This document shows, in pieces, positions 24,465-32,841 of a stretch of DNA of 64,000 bases (position 1 is the first letter of the stretch; each line of letters starts with the position of its first letter). The stretch spans positions 46,720 to 110,719 of the forward strand of contig CBFGXE010000008.1 of assembly GCA_965652645.1 (NCBI GenBank). Reading direction: 5' to 3'. The stretch comes from ZC4RG30 sp965652645. GTDB lineage: Bacteria > Pseudomonadota > Gammaproteobacteria > Steroidobacterales > Steroidobacteraceae. Position numbers and translations under genes: made by a program. Under the pieces are notes generated by a model that was not told the DNA's origin, ran no database searches, and saw only the letters and a list, made by a program, of their open reading frames with translations.

Positions 24465-26126
24465 TCAGTTCTCCTCGGTGGAATGCGGGCGCACGGAGTC
24501 CGGGAAGATCGTGGCGCCCATGTGCCTTTGCATGGCCTGGATGTTCGGGTCGGAGGCCAGTGCCGCCCGCGCCTGGGCCAGTCGCTCCTCGTCCTGCCGC
24601 TGCAGTTCGCGCGCCGGGGTGGGTGGCGGTTCGACCGCGGCGGTTTCGAACACCACCTGCACCTTCTGGCCCAGGTAGCGCGAGATGGCCTCCGTGAGTT
24701 TGGCCTCGTTGCCGGGCGTGCGCGTGGCGCGCGCGTCCACCAGCAGCTTCACCTTGTTGCCCTGGCGGCCACCCGGCGCGCAATTGGCGGCAAGCTGGCG
24801 GGCCGAGCCGGCGAGGCCCAATGCATCGATGATGGCCGACCAGTTCTCCGGGGTGAATTCCAGTGCGGGAGCGGCCGGCGCGGATGTCGTGGCCGTGCCG
24901 GCGGCCGGGGCCGCACGGCCTGGCGCACCGGCGGCAACGGTGGCCGCCGCGGAGGCTGCCGCCGCGACACCACGTGCCGCCACCGGACGCCCGCCTGCCG
25001 CACCGGAGGCCGCGCCGCCCTCGCCCGCCGGCTCGCTGCCCGGCCGGAAGGCCAGCATCCGCAGCAGTGCCAGCGCAAAGCCGCTGCGCTGGTCGCCGGC
25101 CAGCGGCAGGTCGCGCCGCGCCAGCACGCCCACCTGCCAGTAGAGCTGCAGGTCTTCCGGCGCGATGGCCGCCGCCAGTTCGGCCATGGTTTCCGCCGGC
25201 ACGTCGTCGTCCTCGTCGTAGGGCCGGCCCGCGGCCTGGAACAGCGCCACGCGCGCCAGCAGGCTCACCAGCGCGTCGAGCATCTGCACGTAGTCGTGCG
25301 AGAACTGTTCCAGCTGCCGCGCGTAGTCGAGCACCTGCGCCACGTCCTGCGTGGCCAGCAGGCGCACCAGCTGCAGCACCTGCGAGCGGTCCACCGTGCC
25401 CAGCATGGCGCGCGCCTCCGCCTCGCGCACCTCACGCGCGCCGCCGAAGGCCAGCAACTGGTCCAGCAGCGACAGCGCATCGCGCAGCGAACCGTCGGCG
25501 GCGGTGGCGATCAGCCGCAGCGCCGCCGGCTCGAAGGCCACCCCCTCCTGCTCGAGGATGTAGGTGAGCCGCGCCTGGATCAGGCTCACCGGCAGGCGTT
25601 TCAGGTTGAACTGCAGGCAGCGCGACAGCACGGTGACCGGCAGGCGCTGCGGATCGGTGGTGGCCAGCAGGAACTTCACGTGCGGCGGCGGTTCCTCCAG
25701 CGTCTTCAGCAGCGCGTTGAAGGAATGCGTGGAGAGCATGTGCACTTCGTCGATCAGGTAGATCTTGAAGCGCCCGCGCGCCGGCAGGTACTGCACGTTC
25801 TCCAGCAGGTCGCGCGTGTCCTCCACCTTGGTGCGCGAGGCGGCGTCCACTTCGAGCAGGTCGGGGAAACGACCGGCGTCGATGTCGGTGCAGGTGGGGC
25901 ACACGCCGCAGGGCGTGGCCGAGATGCCCTGCTCGCAGTTCAGGCACTTGGCGAAGATGCGCGACACCGTGGTCTTGCCCACGCCGCGCGTGCCGGTGAA
26001 CAGGAAGGCATGGTGCACGCGGCCGGCGTCCAGCGCGTTGGCCAGGGCCTTGAGCACATGCTCCTGCCCCGACATCTCGGCGAAGGTCCTGGGACGCCAC
26101 TTGCGGGCCAGTGCGGTGTAGCTCAT
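24465..26126 (-). CDS. dnaX: DNA polymerase III subunit tau/gamma
   Basis: 553 residues from ATG 26126 (MSYTALARKWRPRTF, the universal DnaX start; upstream in-frame codons belong to the 4.5S RNA gene). Clamp-loader ATPase: Walker A GTRGVGKTT (near 45), zinc site CLNCEQGISATPCGVCPTC, Walker B LIDEVHM, sensor 1 LLATTDPQ. An Ala/Pro-rich linker (about 360-425) precedes the C-terminal polymerase-binding domain. No A-rich heptamer like the Escherichia coli frameshift site is visible, so a separate gamma product by that route is not evident. Confidence 0.95.
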   Translation of the reverse strand: MSYTALARKWRPRTFAEMSGQEHVLKALANALDAGRVHHAFLFTGTRGVGKTTVSRIFAKCLNCEQGISATPCGVCPTCTDIDAGRFPDLLEVDAASRTKVEDTRDLLENVQYLPARGRFKIYLIDEVHMLSTHSFNALLKTLEEPPPHVKFLLATTDPQRLPVTVLSRCLQFNLKRLPVSLIQARLTYILEQEGVAFEPAALRLIATAADGSLRDALSLLDQLLAFGGAREVREAEARAMLGTVDRSQVLQLVRLLATQDVAQVLDYARQLEQFSHDYVQMLDALVSLLARVALFQAAGRPYDEDDDVPAETMAELAAAIAPEDLQLYWQVGVLARRDLPLAGDQRSGFALALLRMLAFRPGSEPAGEGGAASGAAGGRPVAARGVAAAASAAATVAAGAPGRAAPAAGTATTSAPAAPALEFTPENWSAIIDALGLAGSARQLAANCAPGGRQGNKVKLLVDARATRTPGNEAKLTEAISRYLGQKVQVVFETAAVEPPPTPARELQRQDEERLAQARAALASDPNIQAMQRHMGATIFPDSVRPHSTEEN

Positions 26127-26152
26127 ATCGTGCCGACTCGAAGCGAGGAGGC

Positions 26153-26259
<107 letters not shown>

Positions 26260-26276
26260 ACCATTGAAACCCGATC

Positions 26277-26368
26277 TGGCGGAGAGAGTGGGATTCGAAC
26301 CCACGAATACCCGTGAAGGTATTACTGGAATTCCAGTCCAGCGCCTTCGACCACTCGGCCATCTCTCC
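26277..26368 (-). tRNA. tRNA-Ser (anticodon GGA), CCA encoded
   Basis: Acceptor stem GGAGAGA (26362-26368 read on minus) pairs with TCTCTCC (26281-26287), discriminator G, and CCA at 26277-26279. Anticodon stem CTGGA/TCCAG holds loop CTGGAAT with anticodon GGA. A long variable arm (ATACC...GGTAT) marks a class II tRNA, and the T-arm reads GTGGGTTCGAATCCCAC. Reads UCC/UCU. Confidence 0.95.
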
Positions 26369-26458
26369 GTTCAAACACTTACGCTAGCTTTCTCGATGGT
26401 GTCGAGACCCGCCCGGCCCCTTCGGAAAGCCGGGGGGATTCTACCTGAATGACGCGCC

Positions 26459-26872
26459 TCAACGGGGCCGCGGGGGCGTCCGGGGGGTGCGGCGCGCCGG
26501 CTCCCGCTCTGCCTCCGACTCCTCGTCCTCGTCCTCGCCGGCCCGCTGCGGAGAGCGCATCAGCCGCTCCAGCGCCGGCAGGTCGTACTCGGGAGTCGCA
26601 GGCAGCGGAGGCGCGGTGATCGCCGGCGGCGCGTCGATGCAGGGTCCGTCCGGATCCAGCGGCATTTCCGGCTCGTTGACGTCCGGGATCGCCATGGCCC
26701 CATCCGTCTGCGGGCCATCGAAGCCGGGGGGCATCTTCAGCGGCGGCAGGTTGCCGGCGGTGTGATGCGGCTGCGGCTTGTGGCAGGCGCCACCCACCAC
26801 GGTGCTGCAGCCGCCGGCCAGCAGCAGCGCCACCAGGCAGGACGAAAGGAGGAATCCCGTGCGCAGCTTCAT
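26459..26872 (-). CDS. Short BamC-like lipoprotein
   Basis: 137 residues from ATG 26872, one base after the dapA stop. Signal peptide ends at lipobox LAGGC. The next 60 residues contain NLPPLKMPPGFDGPQTDGAMAIP, like the extended N-terminal lid of BamC (pattern LPPLxVPPGL...). The position directly after dapA is that of bamC/nlpB in Escherichia coli. The two folded helix-grip domains of BamC (total about 344 aa) are absent: the protein ends in a mixed-charge low-complexity tail (EDEDEESEAEREPARR). Role in outer-membrane protein assembly is inferred from synteny only. Confidence 0.7.
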   Translation of the reverse strand: MKLRTGFLLSSCLVALLLAGGCSTVVGGACHKPQPHHTAGNLPPLKMPPGFDGPQTDGAMAIPDVNEPEMPLDPDGPCIDAPPAITAPPLPATPEYDLPALERLMRSPQRAGEDEDEESEAEREPARRTPRTPPRPR

Positions 26873-26873
26873 G

Positions 26874-27776
26874 TCAGGCGGCTGCTGCAAGCGAGACGCC
26901 GGCCTGGGCCAGCGCTGCTTCCACCGTGGCGAAATGCCGCTGCGACAGCGGCGTGAGCGGCAGGCGCAGCCGCCCGCGGATGGTGCCCATGCGCTCCAGG
27001 GCCCACTTGACCGGAATCGGATTGGATTCGACGAACAGCTTCTCGTGCAGGCCCGACAGGCGGGCGTCCAGTTCCGCCGCCTGCGCGGCATCGCCGCTGC
27101 GCGCCGCGGCGATCATGCGGCTCATCAGCGCCGGGGCGACGTTGCCCGTCACCGAGATGATGCCGCAGGCACCATGGCCGATGGCCTCGCGCGCGGTGGC
27201 ATCGTCGCCGGAGAGGATGGCGAAGCCGGCCGGACAGGCCGCCGCCAGCGCATCGATGCGCGCCATCTCCGGCACCGCCTCCTTGACGGCACGCACCTGC
27301 GGCAGGCGCGCCAGGCGCGCCACGGTTTCAGGCAGCATGTCGACCGCGGTGCGGCTGGGCACGTTGTAGAGGATGAGCGGCACGCCGGCGACTTCCGCGG
27401 CGGCCTCGAAATGGCGGAACAGGCCTTCCTGCGTGGGCTTGTTGTAGGCCGGTGTTGCCAGCAGCAGGCCATCGACGCCTTCTGCCGACCAGGCCTTCAC
27501 GCGCGCGACGGTCGTGGCGGTGCTGTTGCTGCCGCAGCCGACGACGACCTGCATGCGGCCACCCACCTGCGCGCGGGCGCGGCGCGCCAGTTCGAGCAGC
27601 TCGGCTTCGGTGACGGTGGGAGACTCACCGGTGGAGCCGCCAACCACCACGCCGTCGGTGCCGCTGGCCACATGCCAGTCGAGCAGGCGCGCCCAGGCGG
27701 CGAAGTCCACCTCGCCGTCATCCCGGAACGGGGTGACCAGGGCAACGTGTGCGCCGGCGAAGGCTGGCGAAGTCAT
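26874..27776 (-). CDS. dapA: 4-hydroxy-tetrahydrodipicolinate synthase
   Basis: 300 residues from ATG 27776 (MTSPAFAGAHVALVTPF; an earlier codon at 27806 adds ten unrelated residues). Condenses pyruvate with aspartate semialdehyde in lysine/diaminopimelate synthesis. GGSTGES near residue 45 is the substrate-binding motif, YNVPSRT supplies the catalytic Tyr, and AVKEA carries the Schiff-base Lys near 162. Divergent from gcvR-bcp, as in Escherichia coli. Confidence 0.95.
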   Translation of the reverse strand: MTSPAFAGAHVALVTPFRDDGEVDFAAWARLLDWHVASGTDGVVVGGSTGESPTVTEAELLELARRARAQVGGRMQVVVGCGSNSTATTVARVKAWSAEGVDGLLLATPAYNKPTQEGLFRHFEAAAEVAGVPLILYNVPSRTAVDMLPETVARLARLPQVRAVKEAVPEMARIDALAAACPAGFAILSGDDATAREAIGHGACGIISVTGNVAPALMSRMIAAARSGDAAQAAELDARLSGLHEKLFVESNPIPVKWALERMGTIRGRLRLPLTPLSQRHFATVEAALAQAGVSLAAAA

Positions 27777-27900
27777 GCTGGATGGCAAGTCGGTTCCCGG
27801 ATGCAAAATACAGGCTGCTGGGCGCGCGATGTTACGGGCCGCGTGCTATCCCCGGCAAGCGCGGCTAAACTGGGGGCCGTTCCATCCTGACTTCCCCGTA

Positions 27901-28431
27901 ATGAAGCAGTTCCTGGCCGTTTCGGCCATAGGCAAAGACCGGCCCGGCCTCGCGCACGACCTGGTCCGCACCATTTCCGACTGCGGGGCCAGCATCAACG
28001 ACAGCCGCATGCTGCCCCTCGGCGGGGAATTCGCGATGCAGCTGCTGGTGTCAGGCAACTGGCACGGCATTGCCCGGGTGGAATCCGAGCTCGCCCGCCT
28101 GGCCGAGGCCGCGGGGCTGTCGTTGAACCTGCGCCGCACCGAACCCCGGCCGCTGCGCGAGGACCACATCCCCTATTCCATCGACGTGATCGGGCCTGAC
28201 CAGCCGGGCATCGTCTCCGGCCTTGCCGGATTCCTCACCGCGCGCGGCATCGAGATTGCCGAAGTGCTCACGCGCTCCTATGCGGCAGCCCAGACCGGCG
28301 CCGCCATGTTCGCCGTGCAGATGATGATCAACGTGCCCGCGCGCCTGGCCATCGGCCACCTGCGCGAGGACTTCATGGAGTACTGCGATTCGCAGAACCT
28401 CGACGCCATCCTCGAACCGGTGAAGAACTGA
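27901..28431 (+). CDS. gcvR: Glycine cleavage system regulator GcvR-like, two ACT domains
   Basis: 176 residues from ATG 27901. Two ACT domains: about 1-80 (FLAVSAIGKDRPGLAHDLVRTISDCGASINDSRM) and about 90-170 (YSIDVIGPDQPGIVSGLAGFLTARGIEIAEV). In Escherichia coli GcvR binds glycine and restrains the activator GcvA. The name rests on fold, length and position between dapA and bcp; a gcvA or gcv operon is not in view. Confidence 0.82.
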   Translation: MKQFLAVSAIGKDRPGLAHDLVRTISDCGASINDSRMLPLGGEFAMQLLVSGNWHGIARVESELARLAEAAGLSLNLRRTEPRPLREDHIPYSIDVIGPDQPGIVSGLAGFLTARGIEIAEVLTRSYAAAQTGAAMFAVQMMINVPARLAIGHLREDFMEYCDSQNLDAILEPVKN

Positions 28432-28901
28432 TGGCCGCCCCGAAGGTCGGCGCGCAGGTGAAGGATTTCACGGCCGACAGCACCGCCGGCGAGCCCTTCA
28501 CCCTGTCTGCTGCACGCGGCCAGGCCGTGGTGCTGTATTTCTACCCGAAGGACATGACCTCCGGCTGCACGACGGAGTCGCAGGAGTTCCGCGACCTGGC
28601 GGCACGCTTCCGCCGCGCCGGGGCCATCATCCTGGGCGTGTCGCGCGACCCGCTGAAGTCGCACGCGAAGTTCCGCGAGAAGGAAGGCCTGCCCTTCCAC
28701 CTGCTCAGTGACCCGCAAGAGAAGCTGTGCAGGCAGTTCGACGTGATCCGCGAGAAGAGCCTGTACGGTCGCAAGTACATGGGAATCGAGCGCAGCACGT
28801 TCCTCATCGATGCCCAAGGTGTTCTGCGCCGCGAATGGCGCAAGGTGAAGGTTGCCGGCCATGCCCAGGAAGTCCTTGACGCCCTCCGAAAAGACGACTG
28901 A
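28431..28901 (+). CDS. bcp: Thioredoxin-dependent peroxiredoxin (Bcp/PrxQ type)
   Basis: 156 residues, ATG sharing a base with the gcvR stop (tgATG). Thioredoxin fold with VVLYFYPKDMTSGCTTES, where the Cys is the peroxidatic residue near 45. The resolving Cys five residues later in Escherichia coli Bcp is missing; another Cys in EKLCRQFDV could serve, or the enzyme works as a 1-Cys type. Reduces hydroperoxides. The last 41 nt overlap the phoH-like gene in another frame. Confidence 0.92.
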   Translation: MAAPKVGAQVKDFTADSTAGEPFTLSAARGQAVVLYFYPKDMTSGCTTESQEFRDLAARFRRAGAIILGVSRDPLKSHAKFREKEGLPFHLLSDPQEKLCRQFDVIREKSLYGRKYMGIERSTFLIDAQGVLRREWRKVKVAGHAQEVLDALRKDD

Positions 28902-30309
28902 ACGCGCGCCCGGGCGGCGCATCTACGTGCTCGACACCAACGTGCTGATGCACGACCCGGCGGCGCTGTTCCGTTTCGAGGAGCACGACATCTACCTGCC
29001 CATGGTGGTGCTGGAGGAACTGGACCACCACAAGAAGGGCACATCAGAGCCGGCGCGCAACGTGCGCCAGGTGTCGCGCTTCCTCGACGAGATCATGCGC
29101 GACGCCGACCGGGACGGCATCGATGGCGGCCTGCCCATTCCCTCCGCCCTCACGGTGAAGTCCGAGGCCAAGGCCGAGGCCTCCGGGCGCATTTTCTTCC
29201 AGACCCGCGCGCTGAAGGGCACGCTGCCGGCCGAATTGCCGGGCACGGCGCCTGACAACGCCATCCTGGCGCAGACACTGGCACTGCAGGCGGAGATGCC
29301 GCGCACGCGCGTCACGCTGGTGTCCAAGGACATCAACCTGCGCATCAAGGCGGCCATCGTCGGGGTGCACGCGGAGGACTACTACAGCGACCGCACAATC
29401 GACGACGCCGACCTGCTCGACTCCGGCACGCGCGCGCTGGGCGAGGACTTCTGGCAACGGCATGGCGAGAACATCCGCTCCTGGAAGGAAGCCGGCCGCA
29501 CGCACTACGAGCTCACCGGCCCGGCCGTGGGCGACTGGCGCGTGAACCAGTTTGTCTTCGAGGAACGCGCCGAGGGCATCGAGGCCATCGTGCGCGGCAT
29601 CGACGGCGACAAGGCGCACCTGGAACTGATCCAGGACCATCGCAACAGCAAGCACAGCGTGTGGGGCGTCACCGCGCGCAACCGCGAGCAGAACTTCGCG
29701 CTCAACCTGCTGCTGGACCCGGACATCGACCTGGTGACCATCCTGGGCCCGGCCGGCACCGGCAAGACGCTGCTCACCCTGGCGGCCGGACTCACGCAGA
29801 CGCTGGACTCAAGCCAGTTCGCCGAGATCATCATGACGCGCGTGACCATCCCCCTGGGCGAGGACATCGGCTTCCTGCCGGGCACCGAGGAAGAGAAGAT
29901 GGAGCCCTGGATGGGTGCGCTGATGGACAACCTGGAGGTGCTGACGCAGAGCGCCGAGGGCGGCAACTGGGGCCGCGCGGCCACCAACGACCTGCTGCGC
30001 AACCGCATCAAGATCCGCTCGCTGAACTTCATGCGGGGCCGCACCTTCATGAACCGCTTCGTGATCATCGACGAGGCGCAGAACCTCACGCCCAAGCAGA
30101 TGAAGGCGCTGCTCACGCGCGCCGGCCCGGGCACCAAGATGGTCTGCCTGGGCAACATCGCCCAGATCGACACGCCCTACCTCACCGAGACCACCTCGGG
30201 CCTCACGTACGTGGTCAACCGCTTCCGCGGCTGGCCGCACGCCGGGCACATCACCCTGCGCCGGGGCGAGCGCTCGCGCCTGGCCGACCAGGCGTCGGAA
30301 ATCCTCTAG
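28861..30309 (+). CDS. PIN-domain PhoH-family ATPase
   Basis: 482 residues from ATG 28861 (a TTG at 28852 is possible), starting inside bcp. N-terminal PIN RNase domain (about 20-160) with YVLDTNVLMHDP and VVLEELDHHKKG. C-terminal PhoH ATPase (about 240-480) with Walker A GPAGTGKTLL and Walker B FVIIDEAQNLTPKQMK. This PIN-PhoH (PhoH2/YlaK-like) layout suggests an RNA helicase/nuclease. Cytoplasmic. Confidence 0.9.
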   Translation: MPRKSLTPSEKTTERAPGRRIYVLDTNVLMHDPAALFRFEEHDIYLPMVVLEELDHHKKGTSEPARNVRQVSRFLDEIMRDADRDGIDGGLPIPSALTVKSEAKAEASGRIFFQTRALKGTLPAELPGTAPDNAILAQTLALQAEMPRTRVTLVSKDINLRIKAAIVGVHAEDYYSDRTIDDADLLDSGTRALGEDFWQRHGENIRSWKEAGRTHYELTGPAVGDWRVNQFVFEERAEGIEAIVRGIDGDKAHLELIQDHRNSKHSVWGVTARNREQNFALNLLLDPDIDLVTILGPAGTGKTLLTLAAGLTQTLDSSQFAEIIMTRVTIPLGEDIGFLPGTEEEKMEPWMGALMDNLEVLTQSAEGGNWGRAATNDLLRNRIKIRSLNFMRGRTFMNRFVIIDEAQNLTPKQMKALLTRAGPGTKMVCLGNIAQIDTPYLTETTSGLTYVVNRFRGWPHAGHITLRRGERSRLADQASEIL

Positions 30310-30399
30310 GGCCCGGTTCCGGGCTCCCGGGGGCGCCCGCGGCCCGTCCATCGAAAATTTAAGGCTGCCGGGGACGCCCGGCTGTGGTGTGATGGGGAC

Positions 30400-31917
30400 A
30401 TGCGCAGACCCACCCGCCTGCCCATGCTGCTTGCCTTCCTGCTGGCCCTGCCCGCCGCCACGGCCTGGCCCCAGGATCGCTCCACCGCGATCCTGGTGCC
30501 GAAGCAGCCGGTGCAGAATTCCCTCCCGAACCTCGGCAGCACGGCCAACTCGGTGATCAGCCGCGCCGAGGAATACCAGGTCGGGCGGATGATGGTGCGC
30601 GACCTGCGCAACGAGAATGCCCTGCTCGATGACGTCGAGACCGCCGACTACCTGCAGAACCTGGGCTCGCGCATCGGCGCCGAGGCACAGGACGGCGAGC
30701 ACCGTTTCACCTTCTTTGCCGTGCGCGACCGTTCGCTCAATGCCTTCGCCCTGCCCGGTGGCTTCATCGGCCTGCACACCGGCCTGATCACCATGACGGG
30801 CAGCGAGGCGGAGCTCGCCGGCGTCATCGCCCACGAGGTGGGCCATGTGGTGCAGCGGCACATCGCCCGCGCCGTGGAGGCCCAGGGCCGCATCGGGCTG
30901 AGCACGCTGGCGGGCATACTCGGCGGCATCCTGGTCGGCGCGGCCACGGGCAATGCCGATGCCATTCCCGGCGTGATCGCGCTGGGCCAGGGCACGGCCA
31001 TGCAGCAGCAGATCAATTTCACGCGCATGGAAGAACATGAGGCCGACCGCGTGGGCATCGGCTACCTGGCCTCCGCCGGTTTCGATCCCAACGGCATGGC
31101 CAGCTTTTTCACCACGATGATGCGCAACCGGGGACTCTCCGGCAACGACATCCCGGCGCTGCTGCTGACCCACCCGGTGGACACCGTGCGCCTGTCGGAG
31201 GCACGGGCACGCATCCAGGCGATGCCCGAGATGCCGCGCCGGCCCGACTCGGAGAGTTATCCCTTCATCCGCGAGCGGGTGCGGGTACTCACCTCGACCA
31301 CCAGCACCGACCTGCGCCGGCACTACCAGCGCGAGCTGGCCTCCAGTCCGGACGACCCCGCCGTGCGTTACGGGGCGGCACTCGCCGAGCTGCGCGACAA
31401 CCGGCCCGATGCCGCCATCGAGCTGCTCAAGCCGCTGCTGGCAAGCAGGCCCCAGCTGCCCCTGCTGCACGCCGCACTGGCCCAGGCGCAGATCGCGGCC
31501 GGCCAGCAGAAGGAGGGACTGGCCACTTTCGAGAGGGCGCTGCAGCTCTCGCCCCGCAACGTGCCCCTCACCGTGCGCTACGGGGAGTCCCTGCTGTCGC
31601 TGGGCGAGGCCAGGCAGGCGCACATCGTGCTGCTGGACCTGTTCAACAATGTCATGCCCACGCCCGAGCAGATCCGGCTGATCGCCCTGGCCGCCAGCGC
31701 CGCCGGTGACACGGGTGACGCCTACTCCTACATGGCCGAATACCACCTGGCCAATGGTGACCTGGCCATGGCCAGCACGCAGCTGGACATGGCCCTGGCC
31801 GCCCCCGGCATCACCGAGGTGCAGCGCAAGCGTTTCCGCGCCCGTCGTGACGAGGTCCGGGACGCGCTGCGCGAGAACCGGCCGCGGCGGCGCTCCCAGC
31901 CCGACGAGAATTCCTGA
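30400..31917 (+). CDS. bepA: Periplasmic M48 metalloprotease/chaperone (BepA-like)
   Basis: 505 residues from ATG 30400. Signal peptide ending near ATAWPQ. M48 domain about 55-290 with zinc motif HEVGH and the third ligand in HEADRVG. C-terminal TPR-type helices from about 310 (LLKPLLASRPQLPLLHAALAQAQIAAGQQ). Length and domain order match BepA/YfgC, which helps LptD maturation and degrades stalled outer-membrane proteins. Downstream of bcp/phoH, as bepA is near bcp in Escherichia coli. Confidence 0.9.
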   Translation: MRRPTRLPMLLAFLLALPAATAWPQDRSTAILVPKQPVQNSLPNLGSTANSVISRAEEYQVGRMMVRDLRNENALLDDVETADYLQNLGSRIGAEAQDGEHRFTFFAVRDRSLNAFALPGGFIGLHTGLITMTGSEAELAGVIAHEVGHVVQRHIARAVEAQGRIGLSTLAGILGGILVGAATGNADAIPGVIALGQGTAMQQQINFTRMEEHEADRVGIGYLASAGFDPNGMASFFTTMMRNRGLSGNDIPALLLTHPVDTVRLSEARARIQAMPEMPRRPDSESYPFIRERVRVLTSTTSTDLRRHYQRELASSPDDPAVRYGAALAELRDNRPDAAIELLKPLLASRPQLPLLHAALAQAQIAAGQQKEGLATFERALQLSPRNVPLTVRYGESLLSLGEARQAHIVLLDLFNNVMPTPEQIRLIALAASAAGDTGDAYSYMAEYHLANGDLAMASTQLDMALAAPGITEVQRKRFRARRDEVRDALRENRPRRRSQPDENS

Positions 31918-31966
31918 GCACCAGGCACCCCGGGCTGCCCTGCCCGCGCCCTGCTAATATCCGCCG

Positions 31967-32776
31967 ATGCGTTTCCGCCAGATCCTCCTGGTCCTGCTGT
32001 GCGCGGGACTGCTGCCTGCCTGTGCCTCGCTGCCGCCCGGAGAGCGCGATCCGCGCGATCCCATGGAGCGCTTCAACCGCTCCATGTACAAGTTCAACGA
32101 CACGCTCGACCGTGGTGTGGCGCGCCCCGTGGCCAAGGCCTACGTGAAGGTAACGCCCGCCCCGGTGCGCACCGGCGTGAGCAACTTCTTCCGCAACCTG
32201 AACTCCGTCACGGTCATCGCCAACAACCTGCTGCAGGCCAAGCCCAAGGCCTTCTTCACCGAGACGGCACGGCTGGTGGTGAACACCACCATCGGCATCG
32301 GCGGGCTCTTCGATCCGGCCTCGCAGTTCGGCATTCCCGCGGGCGACGAGGATTTCGGCCAGACGCTGGGACGCTGGGGCGTGAAGAGCGGACCCTACAT
32401 CGTGCTGCCGGTGCTGGGCCCCTCCACGGTGCGCGACACGGTGGGCCTGGTGGGTGACCAGTTCACCGACCCGAAGTACTACCTGGTCGACGAGTTCTGG
32501 ATCAACGCCAGCCTCACGGTGCTGTCGCTGATGGATACCCGCGCCGGGCTGCTGGGCACCGACGAAGTGCTGGCCAGTTCCTTCGATCCCTATGTGTTCA
32601 TGCGCAATGCCTACCTGCAGCGGCGCGAGTTCCAGGTGAGCGATGGCAGGTCCGGGCAGGAAGCCGAGGAGTTCGAGATCTTCGAGTTCGATGACGAGGA
32701 GTTCGAAGAGGAACCATCCGCGCAAGCCGAAGGGCAGCCGCCCGCAGGAACCGCCGCCGATCCGGCGTCGCAGTAG
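31967..32776 (+). CDS. mlaA: Outer-membrane lipid asymmetry lipoprotein MlaA
   Basis: 269 residues from ATG 31967. Lipobox LLPAC. MlaA core: DPMERFNRSMYKFNDTLDRGVARPVAKAY, the middle VTVIANNLLQAKPKAF, and GRWGVKSGPYIVLPVLGPSTVRDTVG. Forms a donut in the outer membrane that removes misplaced phospholipids from the outer leaflet and passes them to MlaC. An acidic tail of about 50 residues (EEFEIFEFDDEEFEEE) is an extension. The mlaBCDEF genes lie convergently within 1.1 kb. Confidence 0.95.
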   Translation: MRFRQILLVLLCAGLLPACASLPPGERDPRDPMERFNRSMYKFNDTLDRGVARPVAKAYVKVTPAPVRTGVSNFFRNLNSVTVIANNLLQAKPKAFFTETARLVVNTTIGIGGLFDPASQFGIPAGDEDFGQTLGRWGVKSGPYIVLPVLGPSTVRDTVGLVGDQFTDPKYYLVDEFWINASLTVLSLMDTRAGLLGTDEVLASSFDPYVFMRNAYLQRREFQVSDGRSGQEAEEFEIFEFDDEEFEEEPSAQAEGQPPAGTAADPASQ

Positions 32777-32841
32777 CCGCGGTCAACACCGTCGGGGTTT
32801 CATGGCTCAGGTTGGTTGCCGGACCGGCCTGCAAGGCCAAC

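Noticed and set aside
26369..26458. Inverted CCCGGC/GCCGGG patch after the tRNA considered as a terminator
   Set aside because: Short stem without a T-run on the useful strand; may simply be GC-rich leader or promoter sequence of the tRNA.
29809..31746. 645-residue minus-strand frame across the PhoH-like and bepA-like genes
   Set aside because: Spans two well-supported plus-strand genes and has no recognisable domain.
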